64,000 nucleotides of DNA from Niebla homalea (taxonomy: Eukaryota; Ascomycota; Lecanoromycetes; Lecanorales; Ramalinaceae). Location: positions 248,001 to 312,000 of the forward strand of contig JAHGAU010000035.1 in the NCBI GenBank assembly GCA_019925105.1, written 5' to 3'. The notes under the pieces are model-generated. The model saw only the letters and a program-made list of their open reading frames with translations. It was not told the DNA's origin and did not search any database. Numbering within the stretch: the stretch's first letter is position 1; the number at the start of each line of letters is the position of its first letter. The position numbers were made by a program, and so were the translations under genes. Of the stretch, positions 11,436 through 23,391 are shown piece after piece.

Positions 11436-13443
11436 ATGGCATTCATCATTGCTACAGCCGTGACGCTCATACTAATCAACACAGGACTGGTTGAGTGCGG
11501 CTCATCAGGTGTCAACTCGAACATTGTTGCCGGTCCTTCATCTTCGTGCACACTTGGTCAGGGGTGGCAATCGCATCAGATAGTCAATGACACCAGCACA
11601 GGTCTATGGCCTTACCAAGTCTTCAAATCGTCCCCCTTCAACCCCCCTGATTTAGAGATCGCTCGGAATGGGCAGACGCTTGCCCCTGGCCTCCTAATCT
11701 TCTCCCCTCAGCAACTTCTCCCGATCCAAATGGCGAAGGAAATTGGGCCTTTGATCATGACTGATGATGGACAACTCGTTTGGAATGGGCCAAACATTAA
11801 CGCCTTCAATTTCCGCGTAGCAACCTATCAGGACGCTCCCATTCTGACATTTTGGTCAGGCATCATTACTACAGATCCATATTCCGGCCACGGCTATGGC
11901 AATGTCACTTTCCTAGATGCATCTTATAATACAATTCTAACGGTTTGCCCCCAATTCGGCCTTGTCGTACCTGAGGGCACCACCAGTGGCATGAAGCCTC
12001 AATGCGAAGCCGACCTCCATGAATCATTTGTCACTGATCGGGGAACGATTCTGGTCACCGCTTATAACGCAACCCCAGCAGATCTGTCCTCGCTCGGCGG
12101 GCCAACCAACGGATGGATCGGTAATAGCTTGTTCTATGAACTGGACCCGACTGATGGGAAAATCTTATTCCGGTGGAGTGCAATCGAGCACGTTCCCGTC
12201 AGCCAGAGTAAGTATCCGCTTGAAGGCCGCGGTTACAATCAGTCGAAGCCCCTTGACTATTTTCACATCAATTCGGTGGTCAATATTGGCAACGATGGCT
12301 ATCTGGTCAGCGGCCGACATACGTGGGCGGTGTACTTCCTAAACTCAACGGGTGACATTGACTGGAATTTGCAAGGAGACACGGGGGGTGACTTTGGGCC
12401 TCTACCTGCCAATGGCAATTTTGTAAGTTGTTCGTCACTTGATCAAACCACCATTTCTCCATTCACCACATTGCTTGAAAAATATTGCCCCTACTCACAG
12501 GATCAATTCAAGCACAATTCCTTGACCATTTCACTACCTGACTTTTGGTTGAACATCCATGATCCCTATTCAAAATTACTCGTATCGCGTCTCTCTCAAA
12601 CCATCCATCTTCATCTCCAGTCGAAATAGCAGAAGCCATAGACCCTCTCATCGATAAAAAAATAATCCATCTACACCCATTTATGTACATCTAGCTGACA
12701 TTGCCCCCTCCTTTCTCCCCAACCAGTCCTGGCAACACCACGTCCTCCCCGTCAGCATAACCCCCACCTCCTTCACCCTCACCATCTTCAACAACGCCGC
12801 CGCCTTCCCCGTCACCAACGGCACCTTCCCCTCCACGGGCCTGACACTTCAACTCCCCCTCCCGCCCTCGACCTCATCCGCCCGCGGCGGCGTCACCGTC
12901 CTCGCCGACCTCTCCGACCCCGCAGAACCCCTCTCCGTCGGCTCGCAGGGCTCCGTCCAGAGCCTACCCAACAACAACACCCTGGTGGGCTACGGCCAGT
13001 CCCCCGTGCTGAAGGAATACGGGCCCCCCGCCGCTGCCAACGACACGGCGGCGGCGGTACGCTGGACGGCCCGGTTCGGGACCACTTCCTTCGTGGGTAG
13101 CTATCGGGCGTTCAAGACCCCGTGGCACGGCCAGCCGACGACGCCGAGTCGCCCCGCCCTCGCTGTTCTTCCTGCTACTGCTGCTGCTGCTGCTGATGCT
13201 CCCGGCAATGGGAGCGCGGGGGCCCGGTGTGCGAGCACCGGGTATGTGAGCTGGAACGGGGCGACGGATGTGGAGAGGTGGAGGGTCAGTTGGGGCGCCA
13301 GCGCGGGGGAGGTGCAGGTCGTGGGCGAGGTGAAGAATGCCGGGTTCGAGACCGGGTTCCGGGTGGGCGGGCGGTGCGTGCAGGTCGCTGCTGTGGTGGG
13401 TGGAGGCGTGGAGGCGGCGGTGTCGGAGGTGGTTTGTGTCTAA
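11436..13443 (+). CDS. Secreted arylsulfotransferase-family (ASST) protein
   Basis: Two exons (11436-12422 and 12727-13443) give 567 residues. The N-terminus is a signal peptide (hydrophobic core at residues 3-17). The body shows the fungal arylsulfotransferase pattern: LLIFSPQ, ...GQLVWNGP, a beta-propeller-like repetition, the YFHINSVVNIGNDGYLVSGRH block with conserved His, and NFSWQHHV restored exactly at the splice junction. Members are predicted to move sulfate between aromatic compounds, though fungal ones are mostly untested. The intron is 304 nt, far longer than others here, with a perfect GTAAGT donor and a CCAACCAG acceptor. An earlier acceptor at 12500 gives an unrelated tail and an early stop. 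The second exon is much more GC-rich than the first. Confidence 0.85.
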
Positions 13444-13694
13444 AAAGGGGATCCGTTGGTTGCGTGTTGCGAGAGGGTTGGGTTGTTTTGGGGGGATGGG
13501 AAGGGATGTGGATGTTCGTTGATTGGTGTGGTGATGATGATGTAGATTACATACGGCATGTCTTATCATCGCGTTTTCAAGGCGAAGGGGGGTGGCGGAG
13601 CGCCAATGATTGATCTTTGGTGATGCATCTACCACTACATACACAAATAAACAGGTGTCGCGGCCCAAGATGCATCAACAATCACTCCCCCATG

Positions 13695-15611
13695 TCACCT
13701 GAATGAGGCATCAACCTCTTCATAATGATCGAAAAACCCCTTGAGCAATTGCACCGCCAACCCAGGATCCTTGCTCCCAATCGTCGCTCGAATGCTATGC
13801 ATGCTCAACTGCGGCATCCCAGCATCAATGGCCCTCATGCCCATCGCGGAACTCAACATCGGCCCCACAGTCCCGCCTGACCGGCTATCGTTGCGTATCT
13901 GGAAGACCTGCAGCGTCGACCCACACTTGTCCGCCACGCGCTGCAAGAGCGCGGTGCTGACACTGTCCGTGGTGGTATGCCCATTCGGATCCGCCTGGAC
14001 AGCCATACCGACATTGAGGCGAGGCGCGTGGTTGGCGAGGTAGGAGCCCAGGAAGTTGGGGTTCACGGCGTGGGAGACGTCGGCGGAGATGAGGAAGCTG
14101 TTCGCATACATCTGGGAGATGAGGTTGGGACCGCAGGGTTTCTCTGGCGGCTCGGCAAAGGCCTCGCAGATGCGCGAGAGCGTGCTGGGCAGGAGATTGG
14201 AGTGGGCGCCCTGCCGCAACAGGGAGCCGATTTCCTCGTCGTCGAAGCAGCCGACGACTTTGAGACTGCTGTCTGAAGCATCTGGCTTGGATGCTGTAAG
14301 GGCGGCAATGGCGGCAAAAGACATGAGCTTGTCGTCGACACGGCCGGCGAAAATGAACTCCTTGTCGATGCCACCGAGTTGCGCGGGTTGCGTGTCGAAC
14401 AGCTCGAGCTCCCAATTGACGATCTGGGAGTAATCCTGGACTCTCAGTTCACCTGCAATGGCTTTGACTAGACGAGGCGGCTGCGTTGAAGCGAAGCTTC
14501 CAGCACCACCAAGGACACTTGGCTGAGATCCAGCTCGGGGCGTTTCAGAGGCGCCTGAATGGTCCAGCCCAATGATCGGCACCATCTCAGTCTCCTTGTT
14601 CGCGCCATCCATGTGTGCTGCTTGTCCGAAATGAGGCGCCAGCGTTGGTATCCTTGCAATGGGCCAGTCAAGCTTCACAAGCCGTTTCTCAATCTTGCCC
14701 GTTTCGTTGTTCCTGACGAGGACACGCCCTACAATGCCTAGGTCCCGATCCCACCACGTCCCGTTCAAAGCACCAGCATATGGTGCTACACCTAATTGCA
14801 CATAGCCAGCCTTGGTTGGCAGCTCCGATAAAGGCTTCAGCCTTGTAGTCAAAGCATCGATATGTGCAGCGACGATGCTTGCACCATTACCAGGCTTGTA
14901 ATTCTTGCCGACCGTGAAAGCAATGATGCTACTCCCATTGCGTTCCACAAAATACTTGCCTTTTTCAAGACGACCCCATGAGTCACGCTCCGACAATCTC
15001 TTGAAGCCTTCAGACGCAAGATTTTCACCTACAGCGTTGACAGCATGGAAGGCGGTCGGGTTCTCACTTATGAAATTGAGGAAGGGCTTGGTGTAAATGC
15101 CGGGATCGGATGCCGCTTGATCTCGCCAATGACTGACAGGAGGTAAAGGCTGACTGGTCTCGCCATCAGCGGAACGTATTGGTAATTCTGATCCGGCCAT
15201 AGGGATGTTGCGACGATCACTTCCGTGGTGTTGTACACCGTCGTGACCAGCCTGCTGTTGCGGTGGAGGAAGAGCCGCCTGCTGCTCCCTGGCTACCCGT
15301 AACCTGTTTTCTTCTAAAAGTTGAATTTGTAATGCATATTCTTTTCTCGTTGCTCTGCTTGAAAGGCCTGGTGGCGCTGGCCCAAGCAAAGGGCGCCTAT
15401 GCGCTGGCAAGTGCGCGAAGGGATCGTCTTGCTGCTGCCCTTGCTCCAGCACCATTTGCCGCTGTCTTTGCCGCTGACTTTCGTGGTTGTCCATGTGCTC
15501 CATGTGCTCCTGGGATTGCCGTTGCGTTTGACTCGATTCTGATAGGCTGGGGCTACCGGCAGCGGGGGCGAAGGTGGATGAGCCGGGGGTGGGGTGCCTT
15601 GACTTTGTCAT
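13695..15611 (-). CDS. M18 aspartyl aminopeptidase with long N-terminal extension
   Basis: A single exon encodes 638 residues. The M18 metallopeptidase core starts at about residue 165 (YTKPFLNFISENPTAFHAV) and keeps the expected metal and catalytic residues: H250 in AAHIDALT, D426/D427 in AGRVDDKL, E459/E460 in FDDEEIGS, D511 and H514 in SADVSHAVNPNF, and H605 in SMHSIRA. It should remove N-terminal Asp/Glu or other residues from peptides, in the cytosol or vacuole. The first 160 residues are Gln-, Ser- and Pro-rich and contain KEYALQIQLLEENRLRVAREQQ (about 90-111, split here only for description), similar to a short motif I recall from N-termini of unrelated fungal proteins. Yeast Ape4 and Ape1 are the closest named relatives; I cannot tell which. 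Confidence 0.9.
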   Translation of the reverse strand: MTKSRHPTPGSSTFAPAAGSPSLSESSQTQRQSQEHMEHMDNHESQRQRQRQMVLEQGQQQDDPFAHLPAHRRPLLGPAPPGLSSRATRKEYALQIQLLEENRLRVAREQQAALPPPQQQAGHDGVQHHGSDRRNIPMAGSELPIRSADGETSQPLPPVSHWRDQAASDPGIYTKPFLNFISENPTAFHAVNAVGENLASEGFKRLSERDSWGRLEKGKYFVERNGSSIIAFTVGKNYKPGNGASIVAAHIDALTTRLKPLSELPTKAGYVQLGVAPYAGALNGTWWDRDLGIVGRVLVRNNETGKIEKRLVKLDWPIARIPTLAPHFGQAAHMDGANKETEMVPIIGLDHSGASETPRAGSQPSVLGGAGSFASTQPPRLVKAIAGELRVQDYSQIVNWELELFDTQPAQLGGIDKEFIFAGRVDDKLMSFAAIAALTASKPDASDSSLKVVGCFDDEEIGSLLRQGAHSNLLPSTLSRICEAFAEPPEKPCGPNLISQMYANSFLISADVSHAVNPNFLGSYLANHAPRLNVGMAVQADPNGHTTTDSVSTALLQRVADKCGSTLQVFQIRNDSRSGGTVGPMLSSAMGMRAIDAGMPQLSMHSIRATIGSKDPGLAVQLLKGFFDHYEEVDASFR

Positions 15612-15962
15612 GGAGAGGATGTGTATTTACATTTTACTAATTCTTGGATGGAATGGAATTGATGACGCGGAATATTTAGGCAGATGTTTTTATCCCAGAT
15701 GTCCCTTGTCAAAAGTCTGCCAAGCCCCCACCAGCCCCCACCTCCCCCCTCTATACTGTTGTAATTCGTATTAGGACTAGCCGTTACCCAATGTGCAATT
15801 TCAAGGGATAGTAACCATTGTAATAATCGCAGTATTTGTATGTTGTAACACGCTTATCTATGCAATGCTAGGAACCAGGGTACTAGAACGGCACATGGCG
15901 AGCATAGAGTGAGATTTCCAACTGCAATGTAAATGCTCAAGCCAGATTTGGCTCGAGTGAGC
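15612..15962. other. Promoter region of the aminopeptidase gene
   Basis: These 351 bases lie between two minus-strand genes: the aminopeptidase start at 15611 and the MFS stop at 15963. No gene or repeat is seen. Confidence 0.5.
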
Positions 15963-17554
15963 TCAAACAACGTTGCTCACCCTCTTCTTATCTGTCTCCT
16001 CTTCGATAGTAAGATCATCCATATGCTGTCTGGCCCATGGACTTCTCAGACGAAGCGATCTGCCATAGCGCGATAAGACGAACGGGATAGGCATCATGAG
16101 GACGGCAAGGAAAGCAAGCAGAGACAGTGTCCACTGATCACCCAAACGTGCAAACATTTGGGTAGTAAAGAGTGGGAAGCCTGCGCCGGCTATGTTCCGT
16201 ATGAGACCCAAGCCTGCGAGAGCCGAGGCCGAGAATACCTGTCATCGTGTCAGCAAGTGTTCCTGACCAGTGGAGTAGTCACCAAGCCGGGTACTTTGTA
16301 AGAGTCCTCAGTGACCATGTAGGTCATGAGAATTAAGGTATAGAACGACCAGCCCCAAAGCGCAGATGCAAGGATGGGCACAATCCAGTGGACGCTACTG
16401 TATGTCGTCCACGCAAACCAGAATAGAGAGATTGGAAACGCCACCGCGGCTACTTTCGATATCTGCACTCTCGCTTCTGGCACGTTACGACCACCCAAGC
16501 TTGCGATCCGCTTCTGATAGTAGCCTTCCTGCCACAGGTTGGTAACAGGCCCTATACTGACGCCTACCATGATACCCAAAAACGACAGTCCGACACCGAT
16601 GATGTTGAAGCCATGGCCTTCCTCTCCGAAAACGATTGGGTATGCGCCATTAAAGAGGTAGTTCAGGCCGTACAGATAACCATTGTAGAGTGCTCCAAAC
16701 ACAATGATTGCCTCAGTGAAGAGAAACCTGAAAGGCCTGGTGAGCGCCACTTGGAACAATTCTCGTGGGCCTCGTTGCTTCATCGAGTCTGGTACCTCGA
16801 TCGCATCTGTTCCACGCTCTTTGCGTTCCTTGGCAGCTCGGCGCAACAGGATGATGCTGTGCCTCGTTTCCTTGAGCGTCAAGCTCATCACAATCCAGAA
16901 ACCCCCGCAAATTCCAAGCAAAGCCCAGAACACGTCACGCCAGGGTCGGTTCTGTGCGACAAAGGAAAAGAGCATGTACCCCGATGGACCGCCGAAAGTC
17001 GCAGCCCAGAGGAAGACGCTCATGGGCAAGCCAGTATCCTGAGGCTCGAAGAGATCTGCAATCGTACCTCCAAAGTTCGCAATCGTGACGGACGCAAAAA
17101 GGCCTGAGACAAAACGTAACACCAGGAAGCCAGCCAAATTTTGAACAGTCGCGGTACCGACGAGGAAGAGGAGGAATATGCCGTACGAGCAGATGTAGAT
17201 TGGTGAACGGCCATAGTACTCTGACAACGGCGCAAGCGTCATTGGTCCTATTCCAAATGCGAGGACGGTCAAGCTTAGTCCCAATGTAGCCACCTCCGAT
17301 GAGACTTCAAAATCATTCTGGAAATTCATGATGGCGGGAGAGAAGCCCGAAGACGACCAGCTGACAGTGAGGTCGATGATCATCAGGACGGTCACAATCG
17401 ACCATTTCCTCCATAGGGGCCAATTGCGGGGATTCTCACGATCTCCCGGTGAAAAATTTACCAGCTCGACTTCTGTGCCATCTTCTCTCCGCAGTTTATC
17501 CCGAGCTGCAGAGGAAGAGGCTGACGGAGCGGTGATCCCATCTGGAGATTCCAT
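15963..17554 (-). CDS. MFS transporter, DHA1 drug:H+ antiporter type
   Basis: Two exons (17554-16283 and 16238-15963), joined across a 44-nt intron, give 515 residues. The protein has a hydrophilic N-terminus with the NPRNWP motif that precedes TM1 in this fungal family, then 12 hydrophobic segments. The loop between TM2 and TM3 holds LAPLSEYYGRSP, the DHA1 form of the GxLaDrxGrkp motif. GGTIADLF and the post-TM6 loop with basic residues are also typical. The last two TMs are encoded by exon 2 (GLIRNIAGAGFPLF). Relatives export toxins, polyamines or drugs at the plasma membrane; the substrate cannot be told from sequence. It is divergently placed to the CoA-transferase-family gene at 18828. 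Confidence 0.9.
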
Positions 17555-18827
17555 CCTACCTCAGCATTGAAGGAATCATATCGTTGGGTCGAGAGAGAAT
17601 GGCAGTATCAGAGGTGGAGCGTATGTTTCGACAGGTCGAGCAACTGCCTCACCTAAAGACTTATCTGCTGCACAAAACGTCATTGTTTAAGCTATTACGG
17701 AGATGCTCGTACGAGCTCCTGTGAAGCACGCATGACCCCTCTTGATGCGCGCTGGATATACTCAAGAGCACCGTGAAGTTCCCCAAGGAAAGATTGTATC
17801 AAAACTTAATGACGTGATACAGTCGTCAAGACAAGGAGTCAATATTCCCCAGTCAAAAGGGTCGTAGCGCGGCTAACTTCCGCGTCTGTACAGATGAAGC
17901 AGGTGGATAAGGATCAGACCATTCCTTAGCTGCAGGGCGACCATAAAGCTTGGTCATATCTGAACAGACAACGATACTTTCGTGAACATGAGGATTCCCT
18001 GATGTGTACTTTTTTTACTTGCTAGATTGATCAACTCTGGGGGGGGGGGCGCCCATGATTCATCCCAAATATGCAGGTATCGTTGAGCTCGAGAGGCCAA
18101 ATTAGGCATGAGAAGTTTGCGACGTCGCATAGTGGGACAGATTCATACGACATCATCTTCAATTTCAAAGGAAGCATGAATGGGAGGCACTTCTCAAATA
18201 CAGCTTACTATCGTCTGATTTTCAGAGTCCTCGCATCAATGAAGTAAAAGCAGGATGTTATTGCCGAATTCGGAGGAGGAAATGTAACACGCCAAGCACG
18301 TCATTTAGCTTTTTCAAAAGACGTGACAATTCCTTGGCATCTCGACTCTATCCCCACCCCGAATACTGACGCGTGATATGCGATCTCTTTACCAATAAAA
18401 CTTCGTTCAAAGAATATAGGAATGATTAGTTATGCTGTTATCGAACATTTTTATACCATGTTATTAGTCAATACCAAAATTGAAAAATATTAGTTTTCAG
18501 GGCAAGTTCTGGTGAGTAAGTATTGGGTTCAGGGTGGAGTCAAATCGCCAAGAAATGGGAATTGATTTTGAGCACGCTAAATCTCCAGATCAATTCAGCG
18601 ACATTGCAGCTCAATACAATGCAAGAGGTGTGCTCTTTGCCCATCTCAAGCCTGACCTAAATTGTCAGGATTGAGCAGTAAGTTATATGTAGCACTGGTG
18701 GACAAAGTACCTAACGCAATACCAGCCTGTTCAGGAGGCGGAGTGTAGAAACCTACAAAATGCAGCGAATGCTCATCTGTTGAGGGAAGCATCGCCATCA
18801 TTCAAGGCGGGAACTGAAAGTTCCAGT
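17555..18827. other. Divergent intergenic region between MFS and racemase genes
   Basis: This 1.27-kb region has no convincing gene. It contains a run of ten G at 18041-18050 and AT-rich patches around 18430-18500. It presumably carries the two divergent promoters. Confidence 0.5.
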
Positions 18828-20022
18828 ATGGCTGTCCCCGAACCACCTCTTCGAGGCCTTCGCGTGTTGGAATTAGCTGGTCTCGCACCCTGTCAGGACC
18901 CTTTGTCCCCACAGGAGCTGGCTCGCTGACGTGAAAATTCAAGCACCCTTCACTGGCCTCTTGTTCGCCGACTTTGGCGCAACAGTCCTGCGTGTAGATC
19001 GTCCCCCATTGAGCAATGCACCTCCAGCAGGCGCAGATCCACTCACCCGCCACAAGTCGTCCATCATACTTGACCTCAAGTCACCTTCAGGCTTGTCAGT
19101 ACTCCGCTCACTTGTCCAAAGGGCAGACGCTCTCATTGATCCGTACCGTCCTGGTGTGCTCGAATCTCTTGGTCTGAAGCCTGACGAATTGCTCAAGGAC
19201 AATCCTCGCCTGATCATTGCGCGCCTTACTGGGTTCCGCCGCTCTGGAGTCTATGCGCAGAGGGCTGGTCATGACATCAATTACCTTGCAGTAAGTGGCG
19301 TGCTATCCCAGCTGGGCCCTTCCCGACACCCGCCCTACGCGCCAGCCAACATCCTTGCAGACTTTGCAGGTGGGGGGCTGATGTGTGCTGTTGGTATCTT
19401 GCTTGCTTTGGTCAGCAGGGTGCAGACCGGCAAAGGGCAAGTAGTCCAATCCAATATGGTTGATGGAACTGCGTATCTCGCGACGTTCTTGCGACTGACT
19501 AGGGCAAGGATTGGAGACCGACCTAGAGGCGAGAATCTCTTGGATGGAGGGTGCCCGTGGTATCAGGTATATGAATGTAAGTGCGGAGGCTACATCGCTG
19601 TTGGAGCACTGGAGGAAAAATTCTTCGCTGCTTTCATACGGGGTCTTGAACTTGATCTGGACTGGCTGCAAAAGAGGGCGGACAGAAATAATTGGCTTGT
19701 CCTGAAAGCCTTGATCTCAAATGCTTTCATGCGGAAGACAAGACAGGAATGGGAGGCAATCTTCGCCGGTAGGGATGCTTGTTGTACTCCTGTCTTGACT
19801 CAAGATGAGTTGGAAGAGGGTGGGTATGAGCAGCGACCCGCTGTAACCTTGGAAGCTAGCCCCAGTCTTCCCATCTCGCAAAAAGAGGCCTGGAAAAGTG
19901 AGGGGTTGATCCTTGGCGCTGGAGGCGAAGACATTCTGTGCGAATGGACAGGATGGTCAAGAGGCAAAGAGTATACTTTTCAAGATGGTGAGATTGTTAA
20001 ATTGACCTCCTCGAGTCTCTAA
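18828..20022 (+). CDS. Alpha-methylacyl-CoA racemase (CoA-transferase family III)
   Basis: Two exons (18828-18891 and 18944-20022) around a 52-nt intron with a CTGAC branch give 380 residues. Splicing restores LELAGLAPSPFTGLLFADFGA, the N-terminal CaiB/BaiF signature (written here as adjoining parts LELAGLAP and SPFTGLLFADFGA). The residues used by bacterial and mammalian racemases are present: His in GHDINYL, Asp in LADFAGGG and Glu in VGALEEKFF. The enzyme should invert 2-methylacyl-CoA thioesters so that branched-chain acids can enter beta-oxidation, in peroxisomes or mitochondria. The C-terminus (SSSL) does resemble a weak PTS1-like tail but is not canonical. Length matches the family (about 380). 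Confidence 0.9.
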
Positions 20023-20895
20023 AGGTCGATCGCCGCCCACCCTGGACCTCGAACAAGCCCTATTAGCCTAAGTGAAACCCGAAATCAGCATCTCTTGATA
20101 CGTTAAAAAGTTCCTTAAGACTCTACGGGATGAGACAAAATGCTTTGCGAAATTACTGGACACAGTCAAATATTGAGTCAAGATTGCTTGATACGTTGTG
20201 ATACTTCCGAGGAGAAATAACAGTGGGAGATATGATCGAGACATTCATTCACTTGCTTTAATGAAATACAAAGTCAGTATTGCTTTGTCAAATGGAAAGC
20301 ATCCAGAGCTTCGGCAGGCCCGGAAAATGCCTTGAGCCTTATCGGCCACTCGCTATAACGCGATCATGTTTCCCAGAATTTCTTATCTTGAGGTCGCTTT
20401 GAATAAATAGGCCCCAAGAATTTGCCTTGATATTTGCCTCGATTCGAGAATCCTGGGCTAGGGAGGACTAATAGGAGGTCAGCTCCAACAGACTCGCTTT
20501 CCAGTGGTGCATGGCACTCCTATTTGACCATATGAATTCTGAAAGACTTTCGCAGCTAGGCTTTGGATCTCATTGCTTCAAGTGGAAAAATTTTCTGCCA
20601 TCACTGCGTCTATCTTGCAGCGTCTCGGATGATGCAGCATTATGGGGCCTGAAATGGATCTGAGCGGAGTGGATCTTGGCGATGTGACGTTTTCCTTGAA
20701 GATATTGATGATGTCTGCCCCTTTGCCAGGAATGTTGACCCCTCCTGGTTACATTCCTCATGTCTCAACAAGACAACCTCTTACCAGCCACCTGATCATC
20801 ACTAACTCTTGAGACGACTATACCCTTATGCTCTTCTTCTACAAAATCCCTTTCTTGACATGAAACCATTACTTCAAGAGCATCGAAGGTAAGAT
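20023..20895. other. Intergenic region, nothing recognised
   Basis: These 873 bases lie between two plus-strand genes. Only short ORFs without domains are present. The right part should include the promoter and 5' leader of the four-TM protein gene. Confidence 0.5.
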
Positions 20896-23391
20896 ATGGC
20901 GGCACGTGCAGTATCCTGTCGTCACGATAACGGAGGCGAGAATGCGTTATTCTACTTCATCATAATCATACAGTATGTCGACCTGGTCGCTTGTGTAATC
21001 GAGATCGCTGGCTCGATCTACCTTTCCGTACGAGGTCCGGGTGACTCTGTGGCAGTCATCGCAAGTATTGCCATGTTAATTGCCGTAAGTCGTCAATCAC
21101 CCCTTTTCGGAACGAGTATGTACCAACACTATGCAGTCAAGCACATCGCTGTGCGTGCTGGTGGTCCATCAGCTGGCGGCAAAGTCTCTACAAGGGCATG
21201 GTTTGAGAGAGTACCGAAGACGGCAGCACTCATTGCGCGGGATCATGGCATCATTCCTCATCCTTCTCCTGATCGCGTGGACTACAGCAAGTGTCTTCAG
21301 CATTATCGAGGCTACTCGTTCTGCTGGCTGTTATGATAGCGACGATGCCAGACGATACTGGAGAGGTTCTGCGACTTGCGTGATCCAGAAAGCAACACTT
21401 GCAATCGCACTTCTCATGACGTACGTCTCCATTCAAGGCTAGTCACGAGACGCGACAGTCCCTACTGACAGTGTATACTCAGGATCGTAACTCTTGCCCT
21501 CCTTGCCGCCATCTTCACGCTCGAGGGCGCCTTCGCCGCCTCCCTAAGCGGTCTGCACCGGCGCAATCACACGGCAGAAGAAGAGCTCCACCTGTCCACC
21601 CACCCAACATACGCAAATGTAACAGTAACTCCATACCGCGAAAAGCCTATCAAAACGCTCCTTTTTAACAACTCGAATCCCAATACTAACCCCGTATATC
21701 CCAATGACTCTCCAACCTCCATCGACACCTCCTCTCCAATCCCACGGCCTCTCGACCAGACCTTGACGACCCCAACCCGCGGTCCCAACGAATTCGCCAA
21801 TAATGCCCACTCCCGCCAACACTCCTGGCTTCCACCACTGAAGTTCCAGGAACCCACTGTCACATACCATCCAGCTCTGCAGTCTTCCTTGACAGTGAAT
21901 CTCTTGCCTTCATCCATGAAGCTCGATGACCGTGTCTCCACAACTCCACCACACATCACCGCTGCGGTCGCTTCCATGCCAGACCTCCCAACGCCAAGTC
22001 GCAAATCACACGCTTCAGTGGGTCAGCTCCGTTCAGCAGGACTAGCTCGCACCAAGACCGCAGCCACCATGGCATCGAGCGTCTACAGTCGTTACACGAA
22101 CAATACCATTACCAGCACTGCCCAATCAGACGATGATGATAGGACGAACTCGCTCTTCTCGCGGCAGCCAAGTCTTAGCTCTTTCAGCGTGAGTTCGCAT
22201 GGGTCACCATACTCTACTATCAAGACGCCTGCTGGGAGATCATTCATCCGTCATCCTGCGACAATGAACCCGTTCGCTCCTCAGCCGTCCAAGGCTAACA
22301 ATCCGTTCAGCCAGACCACCGCCGGCATGAATGATCCCAAGAAACCACGGCCTCTTCCCATAGTTGGAAGCGCAAACCCCTTCCTAGACTCACCCGCCCC
22401 AGAACCCAGCACCACCGTACCCTCACCCCCCAGAAGCAACCATCAGCACACCCAAAGCAACGACCCGCCCATCCGGCCTGGCTCCTCCCCTTCTATGCCA
22501 CCCAGCTCCTTCTGGATGTATGCCCGCAGCGTCCAACGCGAAGCCAACGCTCAAGACAGCGCCTTCCCCACTTTCCCCTCGCCCCACACCGCGCCCAGCA
22601 AATCCGCCAACAGGACACCTGTGGGTAGCGCAAGGCGACGTTCCAACACCGCCCCCTCCTTCAGCCCCTCACCCCGGCACACCCCCGCTTTGCCAATAAG
22701 AGCCGCTGCTGGTGGCGCCGCCGCCCCCCTTCCTCCGGCATGGATGCCCCACCCCAAAACCAATGCGGGAACGGATGCACAACCGTCCTGGCAATCGCAC
22801 CCGGCCTTCCGCGTCCCCGCCCCCAGCACCTCCACCTACTCCCTCCCTTCCCGGCCTTCCACATCCCACACCACAGCCAGCACGCGCAGCGGCAGCGGCA
22901 GCGGCAGCGGTAGCGCACGGCGGCCGCGCCCCACACTCATGGTTGCTGCACAGTCCCACGACGACGGAAATTCCACCACGAATCTGATCACACGGAGGGG
23001 GAGGAGGAATAGCTCGGTGGGGTCATCGCGCGCTGATGACGGCTTACTTGGGCCACCACAGCAGCAGCAGCAGCGGCAGCGCAGCGCGTACGAACACCTG
23101 CGCAAATCCCCGACGCCGGATCTGGGGCCCGTGCCCGTAAGGGTGTGCACCCCGGCGCGGACGTTCGATCAGATGGGCGTGCCGAGGTGGGGTGGTGATG
23201 ATGATGATGATGGTGATGATGGGGGATGTGGGAAGGGGAAGGGGAAGGGGAAGGGGAAGGGGGAAGGGGGATGCGTAGGCGGCTCGCTCACGAGGAAGGG
23301 GAGTAGCAGCAGGACGACGCTGGTGAAGAAGCGGGGGCAGTGGGAGAAAGTGAAGAGGTTCGGTGGGATGGGGGTGAAGGGGGTGTTTTGA
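20896..23391 (+). CDS. Four-TM membrane protein with long disordered tail
   Basis: Three exons (20896-21084, 21137-21420, 21483-23391) with introns of 52 and 62 nt give 793 residues. Both splices are phase-consistent and fuse hydrophobic segments into four TM helices at about 17-42, 50-75, 98-121 and 149-178, a tetraspan or MARVEL-like arrangement. The rest (about 610 residues) is a predicted disordered cytoplasmic tail rich in Ser, Pro, Thr and Asn. It has NPF repeats (SANPFLDSP, MNPFAPQP, KANNPFSQ), poly-Gln, an Asp run and a Gly-Lys repeat (from a GGAAGG minisatellite at about 23232-23264). NPF motifs suggest EH-domain endocytic partners; that is inference. I do not recognise the family. 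Confidence 0.75.

Noticed and set aside
12501..12629. Alternative end of the arylsulfotransferase using the acceptor at 12500
   Set aside because: It gives an unrelated tail and a stop, while the acceptor at 12726 restores the family's FSWQHH block and 239 more codons.
18041..18050. Poly-G run (also 24149-24159) as a quadruplex regulatory element
   Set aside because: These are single homopolymer runs without the spaced G-tracts expected for a typical quadruplex motif.
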